Shown here: positions 58,196 to 64,000 of the stretch, in pieces | Layout of the letters: every line of letters starts with the position of its first letter | Position numbering within the stretch: position 1 is the first letter of the stretch | Notes under the pieces: model-generated | Database searches by the model: none | What the model saw: the letters and a program-made list of their open reading frames with translations, nothing else | What the model was told of the DNA's origin: nothing | Program-made: the position numbers and the translations under genes | NCBI GenBank assembly: GCA_035495815.1 | Contig: DATJFH010000114.1 | Location: 10,958 to 74,957, forward strand | From: DATJFH01 sp035495815 | GTDB taxonomy: Bacteria > Acidobacteriota > Terriglobia > Bryobacterales > Bryobacteraceae | DNA: 64,000 nt | Direction of reading: 5' to 3'

Positions 58196-58606
58196 ATGAA
58201 ATCGTTGATTGAAGTCTGTGTAGTTGGATCTATCCTGACCTGCGCGGCATACGCTCAGGAAGCTCCGAGACCTCCGCTGCGGGCGGGCGTTTCCGTTCAG
58301 ATGCCCGTCGCGAGCCATGCCGTGGAGATGCGGGCAGCCGACGAGCCAAATTCCACGGTGGTCGCCATAACGGCAGACGGGAAAGTGTTTGCCGGCGTCA
58401 ACCCCATCGAGCCCGGTCTGCTGAGCAGCTTGAGCGCAGAGACCGTGTACGTGAAGGCCGACTCTCGCGTGCCGTTCCAGACGGTGCTCACAGTCCTCGA
58501 CGCTTTACGCGGCAAGTCGGTGGTATTGCTGGCAGCATCCCCCTCAAGCGTGGAAAGGGCGAACATTGTAGCCCCGTACGGGATTCGGGTGATCATTTCC
58601 CGATGA
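58196..58606 (+). CDS. exported ExbD/TolR-like periplasmic domain protein
   Basis: 136 aa from ATG 58196, chosen because AAAGGAG lies eight bases upstream and because it begins directly with a signal peptide (LIEVCVVGSILTCAAYA). The mature part ends with VYVKADSRVPFQTVLTVLDAL, which follows the ExbD/TolR periplasmic pattern of strand, helix, strand, though without a membrane anchor or the catalytic Asp helix. An upstream ATG at 58142 is possible but has no ribosome site. It may bind a partner in the periplasm and signal to the membrane protein of the same operon. Confidence 0.6.
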   Translation: MKSLIEVCVVGSILTCAAYAQEAPRPPLRAGVSVQMPVASHAVEMRAADEPNSTVVAITADGKVFAGVNPIEPGLLSSLSAETVYVKADSRVPFQTVLTVLDALRGKSVVLLAASPSSVERANIVAPYGIRVIISR

Positions 58607-58944
58607 GGACCGGCGGCGCCCATTGCCTCGAGCGGGCCGGAGCTTCTCAGGACACCGTTCGAAGGGCCGCCAGCCATTTCGTGGAGCAGTTCGGCATGCG
58701 CCCCGTGTGGCGCCGCGCCGGTTTTTGCGGACAATAGAAGATGTGGCAGGAAATTCCCGATGTCGAGCCTGACCCGCCTGACCGCACTGGACATCGCGCA
58801 ATCCGCTGAGCACGTCGTCTGGCCGCAGGTCGGCCTCACCGGGTCCGCGGGCGCGATGAGCTTCGCGAACCCCCAATTCCGCGCGCGCATCCGGTTCACC
58901 TGCCCAGCGGCCGCCCCCGCGCGGTTCCACGCGGCCTGCCTCGA
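58607..58944. other. 338-bp region with two possible small coupled frames
   Basis: No large gene fits. A 44-codon frame starts at ATG 58603, overlapping the previous stop as ATGA, and ends at 58737. A 62-codon frame starts at ATG 58760 after AGGAA and ends at 58948, overlapping the aminotransferase ATG as ATGA. Neither protein resembles anything I know. They may be real small proteins or chance. Confidence 0.35.
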
Positions 58945-60252
58945 ATGACGGGTCAAAAGCTCTACCGAAGGGCCCGCAACCGGATCCCGGGCGGAACGCA
59001 GCTGCTGTCCAAGCGGCCGGAGATGTTTCTCCCCGGCCAGTGGCCCGGTTATTACTCGAAGGCGCGCGGCGCGGAGATTTGGGATCTGGACGGCAATCGC
59101 TATATCGACATGTCGCACAACGGTATCGGCGCCTGCATTCTGGGCTACGCCGACCCCGACGTGGACGCCGCCGTACACGCCGCCATCGACGGCGGATCGA
59201 TGGCCACGTTGAATTGCCCCGAAGAAGTGGACCTGGCCGATCTGCTCTGCGAGCTGCACCCCTGGGCTGAAATGGCGCGCTACGCGCGCTGCGGCGGCGA
59301 GGCGATGGCGGTGGCCGTCCGCATTGCGCGCGCTCGCACCGGCCGCGAAAAGGTCGCCTTCTGCGGCTATCACGGCTGGCATGACTGGTATCTGGCGGCC
59401 AATCTGGGAAGCGCCGCCGCGCTCGACGGCCATCTGCTGCCAGGCCTGGCGCCGGCCGGCGTGCCCCGGAGCCTGGCCGGGACCGCGCTTCCCTTTCGCT
59501 ATAACCAGCCCGGCGAGCTCCAGCGCATCGTGGCTGCGCATGGCCCGGAGCTGGCCGCCATCGTCATGGAGCCGATTCGCGGCCACCAGCCCGATCCCGG
59601 CTTTCTCGAATGCTGCCGCGAGCTGGCGGATCGCGCCGGAGCGGTTCTCGTGTTCGATGAAGTGACCGCCGCCTGGCGCATGAACACGGGAGGCGCTCAT
59701 CTGTGTTACGGCGTGAAACCCGATATCGCCGTCTTCGCCAAAGCCATCTCCAACGGTTACCCCATGGCCGCCATCCTGGGGCGCGGCGAAGTCATGCAAG
59801 CCGCCCAGGATACTTTCATCAGCAGTACCTATTGGACCGAGCGGATAGGACCCGCCGCCGCCCTCGCCACCATCCGCAAGCATCAGTGCTGCTCCGTCTG
59901 GCAGCGGCTGATCGAAGCCGGAACAAGGATTCAAACCGGTTGGCGGGAAGCAGCCGTCCGCGCGGGCTTGCCGGTCTTGATCTCCGGTATCCCGCCGCTC
60001 GCCCACTTCGTATTCGACGCGCCTGGCGCGCAAGCCTTGAAAACCTTGTTCACCCAACGCATGCTGGAACGCGGATTCCTGGCGGCAAACGCCTACTACG
60101 CGACTTTCGCCCACACCGACCAGCACATCCGCGAGTATCTGTCGGCCACAGGCGATGTTTTCCGCGAGCTGGCCGACGCCCTGGCGGCCGGAAGCGTCGA
60201 AAAACTCCTGAAAGGCCCGGTCGCGCACTCGGGTTTTCACCGGCTCGCCTAG
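58945..60252 (+). CDS. class III PLP aminotransferase (glutamate-1-semialdehyde aminomutase-like)
   Basis: 435 aa. N-terminal IPGGTQLLSKRPEMFLPGQW marks the branch. PLP contacts are visible in CGGEAMAVAVR, YHGWHDWY and VFDEVTAAWRM; the Schiff-base lysine is in FAKAISNGYPMAAILG. Members of this branch occur in nucleotide-sugar and secondary-metabolite clusters as well as in heme synthesis; since the true GSAM motifs are only partly present and it is not with other heme genes, an amino-sugar or amino-acid role is likelier. It starts in an ATGA overlap with a small frame upstream. A decayed fragment follows. Confidence 0.83.
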   Translation: MTGQKLYRRARNRIPGGTQLLSKRPEMFLPGQWPGYYSKARGAEIWDLDGNRYIDMSHNGIGACILGYADPDVDAAVHAAIDGGSMATLNCPEEVDLADLLCELHPWAEMARYARCGGEAMAVAVRIARARTGREKVAFCGYHGWHDWYLAANLGSAAALDGHLLPGLAPAGVPRSLAGTALPFRYNQPGELQRIVAAHGPELAAIVMEPIRGHQPDPGFLECCRELADRAGAVLVFDEVTAAWRMNTGGAHLCYGVKPDIAVFAKAISNGYPMAAILGRGEVMQAAQDTFISSTYWTERIGPAAALATIRKHQCCSVWQRLIEAGTRIQTGWREAAVRAGLPVLISGIPPLAHFVFDAPGAQALKTLFTQRMLERGFLAANAYYATFAHTDQHIREYLSATGDVFRELADALAAGSVEKLLKGPVAHSGFHRLA

Positions 60253-60634
60253 CGTTCTGTTTAATAGGGCGCTGGCGGACGCGGTCGCCGGCCGCGAGTT
60301 TGACGCCGTGGTCCATACCACGCTTTATAACGGGCCGACGGTACGGCCGCAGGGCGCATTTTCGCGGACCGGGCAGGACGCTACGGGATGCTCAGCACCG
60401 AGCAGGTTTACCTTGGTGCGGGCCTACCCGCGCCGCCGGAATCCTCCCGGTCCTTGGATGTCGGCGCTCGAAAACAGGCTGGGGAAAGCCGCGTTCGCCA
60501 TATAAGCTAAACGGCGTTCGATGAATACCTGGAGGCCCTCGTGCGGGATTTCATCGCGCGTCCGGTGATTCCCTTGCCCGGCTATGAGCAGCGGCCGCGC
60601 GAGCTGGAGCTCGCCCGAACCCGCTGACCGCCCC
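60253..60634. other. 382-bp gap containing a gene relic
   Basis: The stretch between the aminotransferase stop and the convergent MFS gene has no intact gene. The plus-strand frame 60511-60627 reads EYLEALVRDFIARPVIPLPG and ends in a normal stop, but has no start. Upstream, in another frame, RALADAVAGREFDAVVHTTL at about 60270-60335 is also protein-like. Together they look like a frameshifted, truncated gene. Confidence 0.4.
60511..60627 (+). pseudogene. C-terminal fragment of an unidentified gene
   Basis: A 38-codon frame directly after an in-frame TAA (60508-60510) with strongly protein-like composition (VRDFIARPVIPLPGYEQRP, ending LELARTR and TGA). No start codon, ribosome site or upstream continuation in frame. 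I cannot name the family. Confidence 0.4.
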
Positions 60635-61885
60635 TCATATAACCACTCCGCTCCGGCGCAGGTCCTTGCACAGCAGGAAAAAGTAGCCCGTGAACAACAG
60701 GACCGAATCCAGCGCCAGGATTCCCGCCACCCCGGCGAACACCCCTTCCAGTCCGAAACCTGATTTCAGATATCCGGCCACGAACACGCCCAGCCCGCCC
60801 GCCAGTGTGTTGACCATATTCGTGATGCCGAAAGCCGTCGAACGTTTGTCCACCCCCGCCAGGTCGCATATCAGCGGCAGCATGTTGACGTCGCCGCTGG
60901 TGCGCAGCAGGGAGTAGATCACCAGCGCCGCCATGATCAGTGTCGCGTTCCGCGTCAGCACGAACACCAGAAGCGTCGGCGCCGCGCACAGGATCAAGGC
61001 CGCGTGCAGCAACATGCGGCGATGCGGACCGCCGCGCGCCACTCTGTCCGACGTCACCCCGCCCACCACCTGGCCCGCCGCGCCGCTCAGACTCACCACC
61101 GACGAGCCGAAAAAGCCCGCGCTCGCCAGCGTCATCCCCAGGTTCTCCCGGAAGTACAGCGGCAGCCAGTTGATAAAGATCCACGTGCCGATGGCCGTCA
61201 GGACCCCCGCGCCCGCCAACACTAGAAACGAAGGAATGCGAATCAGCGCCGCCGCGGACGCCGGAAATGAGAGCGCGGGCGCCTCGCCTTTCGCCGGCTG
61301 CTTCGCCCGTCCTGCGGGCAGAACGAACCAGCAGATCGCCGCCAGCAGCAGGCCCGCCGCACCCAGCGTGATCAGCGGCATGCGCCATCCATACTGCTCG
61401 CCGAAGTAGCCCGCCACCGCGCCGCCGCCCGCCATCCCGACGTAGTTGCCGAGCGCCATCAGCGCCAGCGCTGTCCCTCGAGTCTCCGGACCGTGATACT
61501 CCGCGACCAGCGCCATCGCCGCGGGCAGATACATGGACTCCACCAGTCCCAGCGCCCCGCGCATTCCCAGCAGCTGCCACTGCGTCGCCGCCAGCCCTGT
61601 AAGCAGCGTCACCAGGCTCCAGCCGGCCAGGCTCCACATCACCAGACGCCCGCGCCTGACACGGTCGCCCAGGAAGCCGGCGAACGGAGACGACGACGCA
61701 TAAGTCCACAGGAATACCGACCCCAGCGCGCCCAGCCCGACATCCGTGAATCCCAGGTCGGTCTTCAACAGCGTGTAGAGCGCCGTGATCGCCGTGCGGT
61801 CGGCGTAGTTCAAGGTGCTGACGAAAAACAGGGTCAGCACCAGCGCCCACTTGTATCGCGGCGAAGCCTGGATGCGGTCGCTCAC
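60635..61885 (-). CDS. MFS transporter
   Basis: About 416 aa with twelve hydrophobic segments. Loop 2-3 carries the family GFLGDRVRRGR motif; the N-terminal half has STLNYADRTAI, common in anion-cation symporters that carry organic acids such as sugar acids. I set the start at GTG 61883-61885 because it overlaps the upstream TGA as GTGA; the ATG at 61913-61915 would add ten residues within the preceding gene. It is coupled to the D-threonine-aldolase-like gene, so it may import or export that enzyme's substrate. Confidence 0.83.
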   Translation of the reverse strand: MSDRIQASPRYKWALVLTLFFVSTLNYADRTAITALYTLLKTDLGFTDVGLGALGSVFLWTYASSSPFAGFLGDRVRRGRLVMWSLAGWSLVTLLTGLAATQWQLLGMRGALGLVESMYLPAAMALVAEYHGPETRGTALALMALGNYVGMAGGGAVAGYFGEQYGWRMPLITLGAAGLLLAAICWFVLPAGRAKQPAKGEAPALSFPASAAALIRIPSFLVLAGAGVLTAIGTWIFINWLPLYFRENLGMTLASAGFFGSSVVSLSGAAGQVVGGVTSDRVARGGPHRRMLLHAALILCAAPTLLVFVLTRNATLIMAALVIYSLLRTSGDVNMLPLICDLAGVDKRSTAFGITNMVNTLAGGLGVFVAGYLKSGFGLEGVFAGVAGILALDSVLLFTGYFFLLCKDLRRSGVVI

Positions 61886-62982
61886 CGCCGTCCGGTCCGC
61901 CCCGGAATCCCCCATACGGCCTCCAGCGCTCCGTTGCGGATCACGCAGAATTCGTCATGCAGGCAGACCGTGCTGTCGGTGTACCCCGGAATGAAGGACA
62001 CCGTGTCGCCGACCTTGTGCGTCGTATCCTCCCCCTCCAGTTCCAGGATGCCGTGCTCCGCGGTCAGCACCATACTTTTCAGCGGTCCCAATCCGGTGGG
62101 ACGCGGCGGGCCGTGCTGCACCGACATGGTTTTGAACCCGCCATCCACGATGATGCGATTCGCCGCCGGACGGCTCACCACTCGCGTCAACACCGTCAGC
62201 GCGAATTCATGATCGAGCCCCCAGCGCTGGTAATTCAGATCGCAGAACGCTCCGCCGCCCGCCTGCACTTCGGTCAGCCCCGGCCTCGGCGCGGAGAGCA
62301 GGTACGTAGCGCTGCCGCTCGCGCTCACGATCTCCACTCTCAGCCCGGCGGCGCGGCACGCCTCCGCCGAATCCGCCAGCCGGGCCATGGCAGCCGCTAT
62401 CTCGCCCTGCTTCTGCTCGCCTTGCATCGGCACGGCGTGCCCTTCCCAGCCCATCACTCCCAGGAAGCGAAGTCCGGGCATTTGATCGATACTCTCAGCC
62501 AGCCGCGCGGCGGGAGCGCCGGGCGCCACGCCGCATCGCTTCATGCCCACATCCACTTCCACCAGCGCCGGAATGACGGCCTTCTCGGCCAAGGCAGCCG
62601 CGTTGAGCTGCCTCGCATGTTCCTCGCTGTCGGTAGCCGCTATCAGCCGCGCCCCCCGCGCCAGGCGCGCCAGCCTCGCCAGCTTCCGCCCGCCCGCCAC
62701 CTGATTGGCCAGCAGGACGTTCTCCACGCCCGCCTCCACCATCACTTCCGCTTCGTAAAGCGTGGCGCAGGTGACCCCGGCCGCGCCCGCCGCCATTGCC
62801 TCTCGCGCCAGTTCCGGAGCCTTCTGACCCTTCATGTGCGGACGCCAGGCCAGCCCGTGCGTTCCGATGATGTAGTCAGCCATGCGCCGCAGATTGCGGC
62901 GGTAAGCCTCCAGGTCCAGACACAGCGCCGGTGTCTCGATCTCTCCCACCGGAATCCCGATTGCCTCCGCGTTCGCACTCAT
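61882..62982 (-). CDS. D-threonine-aldolase/D-serine-dehydratase-family PLP enzyme
   Basis: 366 aa, fold type III like alanine racemase. The PLP lysine is K51 in RPHMKGQK; the phosphate is held by SGSATYLL and the C-terminal metal ligands are in LHDEFCVIRN (His and Cys). Such enzymes cleave D-threonine-type hydroxy amino acids or deaminate D-serine with a divalent metal. It lies between an FG-GAP protein and an MFS transporter on the same strand, with a GTGA overlap into the transporter. With the class III aminotransferase nearby it suggests amino-acid catabolism. Aldolase versus dehydratase cannot be settled by eye. Confidence 0.82.
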   Translation of the reverse strand: MSANAEAIGIPVGEIETPALCLDLEAYRRNLRRMADYIIGTHGLAWRPHMKGQKAPELAREAMAAGAAGVTCATLYEAEVMVEAGVENVLLANQVAGGRKLARLARLARGARLIAATDSEEHARQLNAAALAEKAVIPALVEVDVGMKRCGVAPGAPAARLAESIDQMPGLRFLGVMGWEGHAVPMQGEQKQGEIAAAMARLADSAEACRAAGLRVEIVSASGSATYLLSAPRPGLTEVQAGGGAFCDLNYQRWGLDHEFALTVLTRVVSRPAANRIIVDGGFKTMSVQHGPPRPTGLGPLKSMVLTAEHGILELEGEDTTHKVGDTVSFIPGYTDSTVCLHDEFCVIRNGALEAVWGIPGRTGRR

Positions 62983-62992
62983 AGGTACAAGC

Positions 62993-64000
62993 TTACAGAG
63001 GTTCCGTAATGTCGTGATAACGGCCTGCCGCCAGTCCGCTCACGCGCTGCGTACGACCCGAGGGCCAGCGGATCTCCAGGTCGCCCGCAATTTCCTCGCG
63101 TCCCAGACCGAAGACGACGCGGCGGTCGTGCGAGCCGAGGAAACTGCCACCGCCCGTAATCCAGCGGGTCAGGCTGCGATCGCCGGCCCGCAGCGTCAGC
63201 TTCGCGCCGATCGCGTCGCGATTCGACGCCCGCCCGCGCAATCGCACCCCCATCCACCCGCGTCCCTCGGCAGCCTCGTTGCGCAGCAGCACCGGCGGAT
63301 CGTTCAGCGAGACGAAAGCGATGTCGACCGCGCCGTCGTTGTCGAAGTCGCCTGCCGCCATCCCCCGGCCAAGATAGCCGGTCTGAAACACAGGACCCGC
63401 AGCCACGCGGGAGAAGCGCGCCCCGCCGTCGTTCGCAAGCAATAAAGGCGGCTCCCGGTAGCTGACCGTGCGATTCGACCGCGCGATCCCCTCGTGAAGA
63501 TGGCCGTTGACGATAAACAGGTCCAGCACGCCGTCGTTGTCGAAATCCACTATTCGCACTCCCCAGCCTACATAAGCCTTCGTCAACTGCGCCAGCCGCG
63601 ATTCCACCGTCGCTTCGTGAAACGGCAGCCGGCCCGGATTCAGATAAAGCGCATGGTACTCGCTGTCGAAGTTGGTGACGGCGAAGTCCGGCCGGCCGTC
63701 TCCATCCAGGTCGCCCGCGTCCACGCCCATGCCGGCGCGAGCCACGCCATCCGGATTATAAGCGACCTCGGCCTCGATGCCGGTATTCTCGAACGCCCCG
63801 CCGCCGCGGTTGCGCAGCAGCAGATTGGGCGTGGCGTCGCAGGCGACGAACAGGTCCTGCCGCCCGTCGCCGTCGTAATCGATCGCCACCACTCCCAACG
63901 CGCGCCCGGGCAGCGCGGCAATGCCGCTCGAAGCGCTCGCATCCGTGAAGGTCCCGTCGCCGTTGTTGTGGTAGAGCCGCGACGGCCTCCCCCGGTATGC
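62993..64000 (-). CDS. FG-GAP/ASPIC (CRTAC1-like) repeat protein, cut by window edge
   Basis: 335 residues of an open frame that runs through base 64000; the N-terminus and export signal are outside. FG-GAP blades with calcium-type loops recur: DYDGDGRQDLF, DLDGDGRPDF, DFDNDGVLDLF and DFDNDGAVDIAF. The C-terminal part fits the ASPIC/UnbV domain (NRDAIGAKLTLRAGD, EIRWPSGRTQRV). Such large exported propellers are frequent in Acidobacteriota and Planctomycetes and probably bind surfaces or proteins. The D-threonine-aldolase-like gene starts ten bases after its stop. Confidence 0.87.
   Translation of the reverse strand, partial: AYRGRPSRLYHNNGDGTFTDASASSGIAALPGRALGVVAIDYDGDGRQDLFVACDATPNLLLRNRGGGAFENTGIEAEVAYNPDGVARAGMGVDAGDLDGDGRPDFAVTNFDSEYHALYLNPGRLPFHEATVESRLAQLTKAYVGWGVRIVDFDNDGVLDLFIVNGHLHEGIARSNRTVSYREPPLLLANDGGARFSRVAAGPVFQTGYLGRGMAAGDFDNDGAVDIAFVSLNDPPVLLRNEAAEGRGWMGVRLRGRASNRDAIGAKLTLRAGDRSLTRWITGGGSFLGSHDRRVVFGLGREEIAGDLEIRWPSGRTQRVSGLAAGRYHDITEPL

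Noticed and set aside
1..64000. tRNA genes, rRNA, CRISPR arrays, insertion sequences
   Set aside because: I saw no T-arm-like GGTTCGAATCC with matching stems, no evenly spaced repeats and no transposase; a covariance-model scan would be needed to exclude small RNAs.

Overview
The window is high-GC bacterial chromosome with about 51 protein genes, no recognisable tRNA or rRNA gene, no CRISPR array and no insertion sequence. Gene content points to an Acidobacteriota bacterium of the Solibacter/Bryobacter type; this is inference, not a database match. The clues are a 1,130-residue TonB-type receptor with an N-terminal carboxypeptidase-regulatory-like domain, an FG-GAP/ASPIC protein, several exported peptidases (M28, M49, S46), Tat- or Sec-exported versions of normally cytosolic enzymes, and a fused YncE propeller/phosphoesterase.

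Layout. 1-2620: edge-truncated SbcD-like nuclease and a divergent CpaF-type secretion ATPase. 2646-5762: M49 peptidase behind a frameshifted PQQ-propeller/EF-hand gene. 5925-8342: adenylate-forming enzyme plus GT4 glycosyltransferase. 8374-10898: sugar permease and ArnT/PMT-like glycosyltransferase. 11012-16667: exported HIT protein, altronate-dehydratase-family enzyme, DsbA-like protein, M28/PDZ peptidase and an orphan. 16674-22511: LexA, methylmalonate-semialdehyde dehydrogenase and the TonB-type receptor. 22919-32240: two coupled phosphohydrolases, a GCPII-like M28 peptidase, cupin, PEGA protein and two exported aldolase-superfamily proteins. 32297-37693: flagellar block with fliW-csrA-flagellin on the plus strand and fliD plus a FliT-like gene on the minus strand. 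37704-48385: SDR, APC permease, PriA, CysS with a coupled trans-sulfuration-type enzyme, DUF2103, Pcm and an isocitrate dehydrogenase-family enzyme. 48388-54722: paired membrane proteins, beta-helix lipoprotein, methyltransferase, ABC/Wzt-like protein and an ATP-grasp-like protein. 54893-64000: S46 peptidase, ECF sigma operon, class III aminotransferase, MFS transporter, D-threonine-aldolase-family enzyme and an edge-truncated FG-GAP protein.

The clearest regulatory logic is in the flagellar block. fliW and csrA overlap and lie directly upstream of flagellin. The flagellin leader has a sigma-28-like promoter, a hairpin presenting GGA in a hexaloop, and a second GGA in the Shine-Dalgarno sequence. 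That is the layout expected for FliW-CsrA feedback on flagellin translation. fliD has a matching sigma-28-like promoter. A second theme is start codons placed 6-9 nt after a -10 hexamer, suggesting leaderless transcripts.

I found no clearly new defence or biosynthetic system. The most interesting leads are the flagellin leader, the leaderless-promoter pattern, the degenerate ABC/Wzt protein divergent from a methyltransferase whose 3' end is tandemly duplicated, the exported aldolase-like enzymes, and the small operon behind the ECF sigma factor.
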